From: Phalacrocorax aristotelis
Taxonomy: Eukaryota > Chordata > Aves > Suliformes > Phalacrocoracidae
Direction of reading: 5' to 3'
Length of the DNA: 64,000 nucleotides
NCBI RefSeq assembly: GCF_949628215.1
Contig: NC_134276.1
Span: 5,855,690 to 5,919,689 of the forward strand
Part shown: one piece after another, positions 24,386 to 35,910 of the stretch
Numbering within the stretch: the first letter of the stretch is position 1
How the letters are laid out: each line of letters begins with the position of its first letter
Position numbers and translations under genes: made by a program
Notes under the pieces: model-generated
The model's database searches: none
Seen by the model: only the letters and a program-made list of their open reading frames with translations
Told to the model about the DNA's origin: nothing

Positions 24386-26023
24386 GTGCATTACAGATGT
24401 GAGAAGTATTCGTGGGGCTACTTGAAGCAGAAAGGCCAGCTTTGCAGTAAGCACTTTCTGCAGCACCTCCGCTCCTGGCTGTACTGCTGGGAGGTTAATG
24501 ATCTGTAATGTGAACTGCTTCCTCAGCTGCTAGCTGAACTGATCACAGCTGAGATACACAAACAGGTAGATTTGACTGGAGAGAGATTTTCATAATAGCT
24601 GCTATGCATATGAATTCACCGGGTGGGATTCAGCTCACTGAACTTTAGCCATTGCAAATAAACTTTCTTTAAAATCATTCTGTGGGTTTTCCCTATGTTC
24701 AAAAGAGCTGGGCAAGGACACCTGGGGCATGACTGGTCCCATAGCATACAACTACAGGTACAGCCGTGACAGCAAACAAAGCGCATCCTTAGTTTGCTCC
24801 CCAATTGTACATTGTGTTTAATACTGTATTCCCAGAATGTGGGGGGTTTTTGAGTAAAGTAACTAATCGTACCTAAAAAGAAGCATGGATATGGTTTTAC
24901 GGAGTGTTTTCCACAAGTCTTGCATCCTAGGGATAACTAACCTAGGTTTGCCTTGCACACTCAGCTGATTCCTCAAACACTTGTCCAGCAGCCCGTGCAC
25001 ATCTGTGCCAAGTCAGGGCACTCTCCAAGGCGCATAACACAAGCCTAAGCACCAGGGTGTAGAATCGTCACTCTGGCAGACTAAGAAACAGCCCTCCTTG
25101 TCTTTCAGCCACGTGCATATTTTGGGGTGGAAGGTTTACAGCTGCAGGAGAGACTCAGGTTGTAGTTGTTAGCAAGGTCTACACAGCTTAAATACCAGGC
25201 CTTTTACAACACCTGGCTTTGGAGTGAGGTATTACCCCATCTTGGGAATAGGCACAGATTCAGAGAGGAGAGAGGTCTTTCTCTGAAAAGAGTTTAGAAA
25301 ACTAAGTTAGGTTAGATGCCCAGCCTCTAAATAATCTCAATAAAAGCAGTGCTTCTTACCTTGGCACCCACAGGACACTCACTAGTGAACCTCAGTATTT
25401 TACCTCCCTCTAAATTAATTCACAGAGGATGACAAAAAAGTCTCCCCACAAATATTGTTAGCTGGGTCACATAGCACGCAGGTCAGGACTCATTTAGCAC
25501 TGAAGCGTTCAACAGTGGTCTGCTGCGTTTGTCATCTGACCAGTCACTGCTCAGAACCACACAAAACGAAGCACTACAAAAAGTAAAGTGCAGTTCAATT
25601 TGCATTTTAATCTGCAAGTCTACAAGCAAAGCAGACCGTCAGATTTTGAGATAGACAATATAAACTTTGTGCATGTATATGAACACATATATGAATACCT
25701 ATATAGTCTAAATTCTACGTATACACTTCTCTGCATGTATATGCCCATACATATATGCATATATATAAAATAATACATATAAGTTTAAATAAATATATTT
25801 GATTTTGTTGTGGGTATTTTTTGGTTTTTGGTTTGTTTTTGTGGTTTTTTTCCCTGTAGGAATTCTGCAGATTCCACAAATTCTTGGATTAGCCTATAAC
25901 TAGCACTGGTGTCTACTTTCTGCCTGTCTTGAATAAGAGTAAGGAAACAGATGTTGTTCTTATACAGGAAAAACCTGTGGGAAATGACAAAAGATTGCAG
26001 GAAACATTTAAAATTAATTGAAA

Positions 26024-26681
26024 TCTATGCATTTCAGCTGGATTTCTGGGCTGGGAAAGAGTTTGTTGTCTTCACTGTAGCTGGTATAGTGTATTTTGGA
26101 TTTGGTATTAGAATAGTACTGATGCCACACTGAGGTTTTAGTTGTTAAGTAGCGGCTCAGTGTCGTTAAGTAGTGCCTACACTAGTGAAGGACTTTTCCA
26201 GCTTCCCGTGCTCTGCCGGGGCACAAGAAGCCGGGAGGGGAGGGGACACAGCTAGGACAGCTGATCCAAACTGGGCAAAGGGATGTCCCACTCCATATGA
26301 CGTCATGCTCAGCATAGAAAGCTGGGGAAAGAAGAAGGAAGGGGAGGACGTTCGGAGTGATGGCGTTTGTCTTCCCAAGTAACCGTTACGTGTGATGGAG
26401 CCCTGCTCTCCTGGGGATGGCTGAGCACCTGCCTGCCCGTGGGAGGGAGTGAATGAATGTCTTGTTTTGCTTTGCTTGTGTGTGCGGCTTTTGCTTTTGC
26501 TTTTCATTATATTATTATCATTACTACCACTATTTTGCTTTACCTATTAAAGTGTTCTTATCTCAACCCATGAGTTTTCTCACTTTTAGCCTCCTGGTTC
26601 TCTCCCCAATCCCACCAGGGTGGAGCGATTGAGCAAGCGGCTGGATGGTGTTCAGTTGCTTACTGGGGCTAAACCACGACA
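26024..26681 (+). mobile_element. ERVL-like solo LTR, plus strand
   Basis: This is a solo LTR of the family also found at 60243-60824 and 32333-32948. Landmarks in order are: TTTCAGCTGG at the 5' end (26032-26041, with a small local duplication after it); CACAAGAAGCCGGGAGGGGA; CCATATGACGTCATGCTC with an intact CRE palindrome at 26298-26305; the polyadenylation-like ATTAAA at 26546-26551; ATGAGTTTTCTCAC; and the 3' end TAAACCACGACA at 26670-26681. The 5' terminal bases have decayed. No 5-bp target duplication is visible. It is about 660 bp long. No internal retroviral sequence adjoins it. Confidence 0.88.
26298..26305. promoter_or_regulatory. CRE palindrome TGACGTCA in LTR U3
   Basis: This is a perfect 8-base cAMP response element in the U3 part of the LTR. 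The sister copies have TGACTTCA (60243 copy) or TGACATTG (32333 copy, read on its own strand), so only this copy keeps the palindrome. Binding by CREB/ATF factors is an inference from the motif. Confidence 0.6.
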
Positions 26682-29600
26682 ATTCCCAAGGTTGCCCGGC
26701 TGTAACTCAAGTTCCAGGTTTAGGTGGGATTTTGCCATTGAAAATGATCTCAGAATTGGATGCATCGTCTTCCATCTATCTCCATTTTCAAATACTTGCA
26801 ATAGTATCTCGGTTCATGGAGGAGACTCCCACTGCTCTGAAGAAACAGCCAAGAAATATGTTTTAGTAGTGAGAAGAAAAAAACAATTGGGAAGGGTCTT
26901 GTCAGGTGAAGAATCTCTTTGTTCATTGCGTGGGTAACATGACATTAAAAGATGTAGTTGTTTGCCTTAAATCTTGAGAAGAAAAAATATTTCCTTTCTG
27001 GGGAAAAAACTATGAAAAAGACAGAGGGTTATTGCTTTACAAACATCCTTTATTCAAGTAATTGCTGTTTACGTAGAGACCAAGTTTGTGGTTGTTCTTT
27101 TGTTTGACAGCCTTCCATTTAAATGCATGACTGTGTGTCAACACCTTTAGGAATTTCTAAATAGCTTTATTTTCACCTGATAACAATAATAATTTCTTTC
27201 CTTAGGCTCTGCTTCTCTTCTCACACGCATCAGATTTCTTCCATTGAGTTGTTGAGGTTAGTCTTATATTGAATGGTGTGAGTAAAGAAGAAATTGCCAT
27301 CACTACTCTGTTCTGATTGCAACACAAGTAAACAGATGCCCATATTGAAATTCTGACTTACTGCAGCATAAGTGATATTGGAGTGAGTCCACTATTCTTG
27401 TCAAAATATATTGAGCCATAGTTAGGTATACCTGCTTGGGCCAGCAAAGCACTTTGGCAAAGATCTCTGCGCTAACTCTGAGCATGCTAAAACATGTCTA
27501 TGAGTCCGTAGTTCTAGCTCAGACTCCAAAAACAAGATACCAAGACAGTGTGGTACAGAACTAACGAATCTAATAATCTCTACCTCGCAGCAGAGATAAT
27601 GAGTTCAGGTGCAACTATACCAACACAACCATAAATGCTTTTGATTCCAAGCCTAGATCTCCTTAAGGCAAATCCCCTGTGTGACAGAAGTATTCCTGGT
27701 GGTGTCAGACTGTTGGTGGAACTTATTTAAATTGAATCTGCAGTAATAAATACAGTTAGACTCAAAATGTTTATATGATTCAAAGGAGATTATTCTGAGT
27801 AAATTTCCTGCTCTATACTACCTTTAGGGAGAAGATGCAATTTGAATCATGCTAAAATATTAATTTTAGTTTGAGAGGCCAGAGTTTCACCTGGAGCTCC
27901 AATATTTTCAGTATTTACTTCCAATATTTATGTTTGGAAAAGTAACAATAAAGAAAAACTTCTAGAGCATATATTAGGCACATCATTCTATTAAATTATT
28001 TATGTAAAAATAATAATTCTGAATTCAGCCCAACCATAGATTGAATTTATTGCTGAGGGAAAAATGATGTGGTAGCCAGGTATGATGCTGGAATAGTTAC
28101 AGCAGTGTAATTGTGGCATCAGTGAAGCAAGAATGTTGTCTAATTATCATAATTGAAGTTCTTGTAATTATACTGTCATTTCATTCATATTAACACATTT
28201 GGCCGAGGTATCAAAATATCCAAGTTCTATAGGTTAAATCAAGATTTACTTTTCTGCATTCACCTCGATAAACCATACACTGCCACATACTTGGTATTGG
28301 ATTGTGATCAGTGTTTTGCACAGGTAGGAGGCATTCTGCAGGGATGGAGACAAGAGCATTTTGAGATTTAGTCAGGTCCTCCTTCTCTAAGACATGTCAT
28401 AACAATAAATCTGGAAGATGCTTTCCCACCACTTTGGTTTATGTAGATTATGAATACATCCTTTTGCCTCACACTGTAGAAATACAAAATCATATAAAAC
28501 TTGTTCATACCAGTAGCAACTAAACCTTATTATTATCTCAGCACTGATTACTATGGGATGAGTGTGTTATCCAAAACTCTAGTTAAGTGCTGCCCTGTGA
28601 AAAACATCATCACTGAAAACGTTAACTTGGTGTTTATTTGATCACTTGTAGACAGGTGTTTCTGCTTTTAATAAGGTAACAGCAGTTATTGTGCTCAGGT
28701 CACAAACTGAAATGGAAAGGCTAATTTTTAGAGGATGTTTATAGATTTTTATACTGAGCTACTGGAGCTGTGACCCCTGCTGGGATGACTATAATATGTA
28801 GCTATGTTAATGAGTTTCATCCCACTGTTTTCTTGTTCTTTAGTCATCCTTTTCCCTCTGTCTCTGTGGCTTCGTGTCGTCTTTTTCTGTTGGCTCTGAA
28901 ACAGATAATAGCTCTTCATTACATGTTTTATACAAAGCTGAGCAGATAGGATCTCTGATCCCTGACTGCAGTTCCTAGGTAGTACCACCACAAAACACTT
29001 CAGCAGATGAAAGCATTCCTCTGTTCAATATACCCCGTTTCATCTTCAGAATAAGCCGGTGCACCTTTGGAAAGCTGCTCTTAATCGGGGTATGATGCTT
29101 GTTCCTCACCGTAGTTACCGGAGTCAAAGCATAATCCAGTTAATAGGAGTTACTGGGGATCAGGAGATGCCTCCTAATTGAATTAACAAAGGTAAATTGA
29201 CTGTGTTCTTGAGCTTTAACTTCAGGCAGGCTGAGGGTGTCTTCATTGTTACACTATTTTTCAGGATGATGGAATTTGTTTTCTGATGTTGTGAGAGCTT
29301 TGAATTTTTGCTGGAAATACAGAGCGAGAGTTTAGGCAGACCTAACAGTTGTGCCATCAGAGGAAAGAACAAGACAAGGTCAGAAAATAAGAGGTTCCTG
29401 CAAGTAAAGATGCCTCAAAAATCCCAGTCCAAACTTAGGAACCCTTAATAAATTAAGGAAAGAAAAGAGGATAACACCAAAAAACTAATGTCAAATGTAA
29501 ATGCTATGATCTTAAACTGTATTCTGTCTTCAGTGTGGAAGCAGTAGCTAGCAAATTGAATATTTATTATTACAGATGCATTTGTCTAAGGTCAGTGTTA

Positions 29601-32332
29601 TGAAGCTGAACCCAATTAAAATCTTGTGACTAGAAGTCCCTTGTCTTAGCCACACAGTGCTCATTCCAGTTCTTGGACCACTAAAAGAGCAATTTAATTT
29701 TTCATACCTACCTAATAACAGGAGGTAACATCAGGATAAGACCAATCCAAATAATGTTAAAGGCTACAGTACAGTTCACATCCTAAGTTAGACATCTTAA
29801 TGAAGTCAAGCTGGATGTGCCTCTAATTGTGCCTATTGTTTCCACTGATTTTGATAAGATAGTAGCGCAGGTAAGATGAAAGTTACTAAACATATTGCTG
29901 GAGAAGCACAGAAAAATGAAAAGTTCCTGATGGCATTTCTATATTTGACTTAAAACAAGGATTCTATAAATTTAAATTATTTTAGAAATGCTGTTTCTAA
30001 TGTAAGAGGAATCTGATCCCATATTCAAAGACACTTCAGATTTCAATTCAGTAATATGGCATTCACAGATGAAAGTCTGTTAGTCCAACCAGGGAGCAAA
30101 ACTCATGACTCTCCCCATCTTACTATGTATCAGAATTGTCTGGTTAACATTATCTCTAATAGCTATCAAAGATTAATAAACTACATGCATTAGCCTCTTT
30201 GACATGTTTGCGATAGACGATGTATATATCTGTATGAATTTGTGGAGCTTTTTTAATGTGCATAAAAGTTACATACTGAAGTTTATCTCAGATCTGACAG
30301 TCTGTAGGAGATATTTCATGTGCGATGTGTATCCAGTTTGTTCAGACAATTTAATGACAAAGGCAGATTTAAAGGGTTCTTTTTTTATTCATTTTTTTTT
30401 TCTTTTTGCTTCACGGTCAGCAGGTGATTGTGGCTCAAGATATTAACATTTCTAAAGCTGGGCTTTGGCAACCATTTGGGGAAAAAAAAGTTGTTAAAAA
30501 CACGTATCTTCATTAAATATTGAGTTTAGAAAGAAACAGATGAAGATAAAAATAACCCAGTGGAAACCTTAGGTAGAAAAGGAGTACCTATGCCTTGTGT
30601 AGGTCTAGTTCAAAACTAGATCTGAGTCAATAATCCAGAACAAAATCCTGACCAAAGACCAGGTTGTTGTACTCTCATGAAAACTGTGTACATGTTCTGG
30701 TTGTGTTTTAGCTGGGTGAATTGCAGGCAGGCAATCTCTTGAAAAGTTCAGGTTTCTGTAGGTGTCTTTTTCTTAGACCTGTGTCTAAGAACAGTACTTG
30801 TTTTATTAATCCTTGTGCTCCTATTATTTTACTTTTGCTTCAAGGTTTTCCAGTTGTTGAGAGATTTTTGAATGCTGGTGAGACATTATTTAATTTGTGA
30901 AGCTCTAAATTCTTAAAAAAATATGAAAAGCATGAATATAGTTCTGAAGTTCACAACAACACATACAAAATTAGGGAAATCCAGGAGTAGGCAGAAGGCT
31001 TTACTACCAAGCTGTATGAGCTGCTGATAGTACTAGACATCATCTAGTAACAAGTGTTAATGAATGGCTTTTTGGCGTACATTGAGCATTGTGCTTGGAA
31101 CACAACAGCCACTACCAAATTGTAGCAAATGGGTATAAAATAACGTATTTAATCCTACAGATCTTTTTAAAATGTGAAAAGATTTTTTTTTGAACAAATT
31201 AGTTCATTCCAAACACACAATTAGTCCAGAAGACACCAGTCAAGCATTTTGACAACACAGAGCTTTCTGTACAATAATGATAGCTTCAACACCACCACCC
31301 CAGCAGGTTACTGTACTTGAAGAGGGTCAGATAGCAGCCAGATAAGCTATTGATTAATAAGCCATTAAAAGAGGAAGGTATAATGCTATGTAAAGGACAG
31401 CTTTAATTTTTGCTTTAGGGATAAAAGGACCAAATCTTGTCCTCGCAGTAACAGAAAGCTATAGAAATCCTCTGGCTTGTGCTACTCTTCATTTAAGAAT
31501 ATACCTCAAGCTGCTTTATGTTTATTATGTTTCTGTCTTAAGTAGAAGTTGTTCTTTCATGAACAATTGTTGCCTAGCAATGTTATTTCTCTTGTAATTT
31601 AGTGAGCAAGCAGGTTCTTAATTATGCACAAATTTTTTTTTTCTTGTGTTGTTCCTTTTTATCATCATATCTTCATTAATAGCAGGCCTCAATTGGGATG
31701 CAAGCCAAATTTCTACTTTCTCTTTCAGTGTAGGAATAAGTAGAATTAAGACACAAATATATGCCTATAGGGCACAGATAGTTTGCTAAAATTTTCATCG
31801 ACCTTGGTCAGTCAGAATTAAGTTTTCTACCATGGAGCCACAGGGTCATCAAAGCTGTCTGTCTTCCCAGAAACTGTGACATGGTACTTGCTGGACCCAT
31901 GATGTCTTGGGTTTTCCACTCTTCAGGAAAGAGTTCGTCTTCTACCACTGAAGGGTCAATATGCCAGTTCAATAACATCTAGAAGTCAAGGTATGCAGGT
32001 ATAGAAAGAAGATAAAATAATATTTATTTGCTTCTGGGCAATTGTTATCCTAAGGGATACATGGTATGTATGTATAACCATTACACCCAGCATTAGGTGT
32101 CTAAAGAGGCTTAAATAGGCTGTCATCCACAGCAACAAAGGTATGAAATGCTCTGAAAACTGCACTTTCTTGGCTGGGTATAGAAAGGGACAAGAGACAG
32201 TAGCATCCTTTAACATTCAGGATCTGTTCTTACTCATGGAGCTCACCAGCCAAGAGGTCTTCTGGGCAAGATAAGCGAACCTAATGCAAGCACTATCTCT
32301 GTTTTCCTGAGATGCATCATGTGTGCTGTACC
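26682..32332. other. Unannotated AT-rich interval
   Basis: No gene, RNA or recognisable mobile element is seen in this 5.6 kb stretch. All open frames are below about 80 codons and unremarkable. A somewhat CpG-bearing piece lies at about 29030-29160 (AAGCCGGTGC, TAATCGGGGTATG, CACCGTAGTTACCGGAGTC) without a recognised identity. A T-rich tract with interruptions lies at about 30380-30410. Confidence 0.6.
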
Positions 32333-32948
32333 TGTCATGGTTTAAGCCCAGTAGGCAGCTAACTCTCCCACAGCGACTTGCTCCACAGTGGGATGGGGGA
32401 GAGAAATCTAAGGGTAAAAGTGAGAAAACTCATAAGTTGAGATAAAGACAGTTTAACAAGTAAAAGCTGTGCGCACAAGCAAAGCAAAACAAGGGATTCA
32501 TTCACTCTCTCCCAAGGGCAGGCAGGTGTGCAGCCATCCCCAGGAAAGCAGGGCTCCATCACACATAGCAGTACCTTGAGAAGACAAACGTCATCAGTCT
32601 GAACGTCCACCCACTTCCTTCTTCTTCCCCACTTTTTATTTGTGAGCACAATGTCATATGGTTTGTGATATATATATATATGTGGTATATATATGTGCTT
32701 TGACCTCTCTGGTCAGCTGGGGTCAGCAGTCCCGGCTGTGTCCCCTCCCAGCTTCTTGTGCACCCCCAGCCCAGACACTATCAGGGCAGCATGAGAAGCA
32801 GAAAAGGCCTTGACACTGTGTAAGCACTGCTCAGCAATAGCTAGAACATCTCTGTGTTGTCAACACTGTTTTCAGCACAAACCCAAAACAAAGCACCATG
32901 TGAGCTACAATGAAGAAAATTAACTTTATCCCAGCCAAAACCAGTGCA
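32333..32948 (-). mobile_element. ERVL-like solo LTR, minus strand
   Basis: On the plus strand the left end is TGTCATGGTTTAAGCCC, the reverse complement of the 3' end of this LTR family, and the right end is CCAGCCAAAACCAGTGCA. Internal landmarks appear in reverse order: AGAAAACTCATAAGTTG (32424), the polyadenylation region CTTGTTAAACTG on the minus strand, CCCAGCTTCTTGTGCACC (32749), and GTGTAAGCACTGCTCAGCAA. The U3 region has been expanded by a TA/TG-rich tract at 32670-32697. No target-site duplication is evident. Confidence 0.88.
32670..32697. repeat. (TA)n-rich microsatellite inside the LTR
   Basis: ATATATATATAT and a second TATATATAT run, separated by GTGG, lie in the U3 region of the minus-strand LTR. 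The two sister LTRs have only a short ATTCCATACCATATG-like stretch at this place, so the tract arose after insertion. Confidence 0.85.
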
Positions 32949-32963
32949 ATAGTGCAGTATCTC

Positions 32964-32982
32964 AAAAAAAAAAAAAAAAAAA
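32964..32982. repeat. Poly-A run next to LTR
   Basis: Nineteen A bases begin 15 bases after the end of the minus-strand LTR. No retroposon body precedes them on the plus strand apart from the reversed LTR, so the origin is unclear. Confidence 0.85.
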
Positions 32983-33164
32983 GGAAAATAAATGAACTCT
33001 TCACCTTTCAATTCTGCTCCTCTGAAAGCTTAATAAGATAATAATCATCCCCTGAATTTGGTGAACTGTTCAGAACTGTGCAGTAAGTATATGCAGTAAG
33101 TCCAACAGTGTCCCAAATTTCTAAACTATTATTATGCCATTATATAAATTGATGGCACGTCCTC

Positions 33165-33560
33165 CCTCGAATCTTGTGCTCAATTCTGGTCATACCATCT
33201 CAAAGAAAGAGATAACAGAAGTAGGAAAGGTCTGTAGTAGGGCAATGAAAATTAATAGTGGCATAAAAAGACTGCCATGTGAGGAAAGATGAAAAAAGTC
33301 AGGACTGTTTAATTTCAGAGTAAAGTAAGTGTTGATGTCACAGGGGCTTATTAAATCAGAGATGTCATGCAAGTCAACTAAGTGTTTCTATTTACTCCTT
33401 CATATAATACCAAAGTGAAATATAGAGGAAAAACCATAATCCATTGTCTGAAAGGAAACACAAATTTTTTTGAACACAGTTCAGAAAGGAACACAGGAAC
33501 TCACTATAACAAGCTACCAAATGACTCAGAAACAGAGCCTTTAGTACGCTGAGAAATTAA
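33165..33560 (+). mobile_element. Old CR1 LINE relic
   Basis: The order of words follows the ORF2 end of an old CR1 subfamily: TTGTGCTCAATTCTGGTC, AGGGCAATGAAAATTAATAG, AAAAAGACTGCCATGTGAGG, GGACTGTTTAATTTCAGAGT, TTTACTCCTTCATATAAT, and GGAACTCACTATAACAAGC. Similarity is weak and many indels are present, so this is a much older insertion than the copies at 6668 or 43700. Confidence 0.7.
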
Positions 33561-34589
33561 TATATCTTTAGCTACATTGGATGGAATATGAAACTGGAAA
33601 GAGTAAGAAAGAACAGAGAAAATACATGACTGAGTGAATCATGGCCCTTCCTGAGGTTCACCCAGGCTTCAGGGGCTGTACCACACCTGCTCTCACCCAC
33701 ACACATGGTGTGTACAAGTTTATGCTTTTCAGATATTTGCACATAAATAGAAGGTGCATCTGGTGAAGATAACCTGCAGATATTTAGTTCTATTATTTTT
33801 GCTTTTTAAGTCATTGCCATCATACTAATAAGTCTGTTGCTGCTCTTTACATGTTCTCTAATCAGCATTGTCAGAAGGGGATTACCACTTCCATATCATC
33901 TCCTGTGTTACATTTGCCATCCCAGCTTGCGCAAACTGCTTGACAAAATTTACTTCTAAATCTCTTTAAAATATAACCCCCCTTTAAAACAGATTTAGCC
34001 CAACTCAATCAAAACAGCAGGAATTCTGTCTTATGCAAGGACTCCCTAGTTACACGTCTGTTGAAAATCAAGGTACACGTACGTTAGAGCATGTTGAAAA
34101 AAAGAACAATATTGAGCCTGCTGTCACATGGCAGAGATTCAGTGACACTACTGGGGTCTAAGTATGTTCATACCATTCTCTTGGAATAGGGTAAGAGGTC
34201 CCTATACCAAAAGAGATTTGCAACTACTAACTCAATATTGTGGTGTTGTTTCAACTGAGCAAAATAAAATGACTGAGAGAAGAGAGAATGGTGACTTGAA
34301 CGTTAACATATTGACTACAACTAGATAAAAGAAAATGAATGTCAGGCATGCATCTTCCTACTATTTACCTAAATCTTGAAAATGAACTCTAATACCATCT
34401 ATCATATTTACTGTAGTTATTTTCATTTCCAAAATTTGGTGAAGGTTAAAACTCAAGTGTGATCCTGAGGAATCACTGCACCGGGTTTGTACAGAGATGG
34501 ACAAACAAGCAGAGACCTAACATGAAGAGCTCCAGAAACATGCTTGTTATTCCCAGATGTGATTGTATAACTGAAAGGTGCATGTTCTA

Positions 34590-34870
34590 ACTTTCAGCTT
34601 GTTCTTTTATCTTATTTTTCCCCAGTAATTAACTTGATTTAATACATTAGCAAAGTTATTATATAAACATTAGTTGTTGTGTTTCTTATGGCGTATTTAA
34701 TAGAATGGGTTTTTTTGCAAGTCAAAAACACACTGCAAATGATGAGTCATAAAGCGCAAGGCCAGAGTAGTCAGAAGTCAGCTGCGTTATATTGAAGAAA
34801 AAGGCACATGTCTCATGGAATGCTAATTCAGATAGAGAACGTCTTAGAATAGAAAACAGGGACTGTGAAA
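34590..34870. other. Candidate conserved non-coding block
   Basis: Repeat-free sequence contains CAGTAATTAACTTGATTTAA, ATGATGAGTCATAAAGCGC (an AP-1/MAF-like palindromic core) and GGAATGCTAATTCAG. The texture suggests a regulatory element; no alignment was available. Confidence 0.25.
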
Positions 34871-35639
34871 AAATAAACTTGTTTTATTTTTCTGGGTTAG
34901 AAAAACACTAACCTTAAGGGCAAGCGCACTCTCAGCATACCATGAGGAGAAGTACTGGTGACAAACTAGCTCTGATACAGAATTATAGCCATTAGCCTAA
35001 GTGCAGCCCAGCACACATCCTGTGCTGAGACATGAACATCCCTCTGTGGCACGGCTACACAGTGCCTAGCAGGTTACGAGGAGCTAGGGCAGGGATTCTA
35101 TATTGCAAGAGAGAAAGCGAGAGAAAGCAGCCTTCCAGTAAATGAAGAAATCCTCTAAAACACCAGTTAGATCAGTGGGAGAAAGTTCATTGAGCGCCAC
35201 CAATTAACAAAGATTACTTATTTACTAAGATAATGCAATGATATTGTATTTCGCAGTAGCCGTAGCTCTTCCATATAAATGAATGTTAGAATGACCTGAG
35301 TTCTCATCAGCATACCTCTGCTGTCACTCAGTAGACTATTCCTATATTCTTACATGTAACTCAGGTACTGGCTTTGCTTTAATAGGATTTGGGATTGTTC
35401 ACTAGTGTCCATGTATAAACTATTAATGTTTTTAACAACCTTGGGCCAAAAATATTTCACATGGCCATTGAGCTATTTGTGGAATACTGAAGTAGGACCC
35501 CCAAATAATTTCAAAAATAAATTCTGAACACTTAGAATTTACAGCCACCCAGAAGTGCAATTTCTGTTAATAGTTTTCTACAAAGAAATATATAAAAGCA
35601 ATTGAAGCTGATGTAACCATTTGGAGCCAAGCTTCCTAC

Positions 35640-35910
35640 AGAAGAATAGTCGCTATAATTAGGGATCCTGCCTATTAAATGTTCATTTAGTTTTGATACA
35701 TTTAAAGCCTGTCCATCACTTTCACAGAAGGCTGAATGGATGACAAGTCAAAGATAAGCAGGAGCTGTGGGAGAAGAGAAAGGCCTGAAAGTGGCTAAGC
35801 TGAGGCCAAGGCAGCAGCCTGAGGTTATTAGACTCTGGAGCATCCACAGCAGCATAAGATCTTACAAATATGCCAGCCTCAGATGCTTCAGAGTTCACTT
35901 CTTACTGAAA
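35640..35910. other. Candidate conserved non-coding block
   Basis: This is balanced, repeat-free sequence including TATTAAATGTTCATTTAG, GGATGACAAGTCAAAG, a GATA core (AGATAAGCAGG) and GCCTGAGGTTATTAG (AP-2-like). Candidate status rests on appearance. Confidence 0.25.

Larger units (their letters stand above)
22344..26023. other. Unannotated sequence with candidate regulatory blocks
   Basis: No gene is seen. Three blocks are listed separately as possible conserved elements. An AT-rich stretch with TATA/CATA words lies at about 25670-25800, followed by a T/G-rich tract at 25806-25853. Open frames such as 23139-23384 and 24306-23953 (minus) show no recognisable protein features. Confidence 0.55.
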
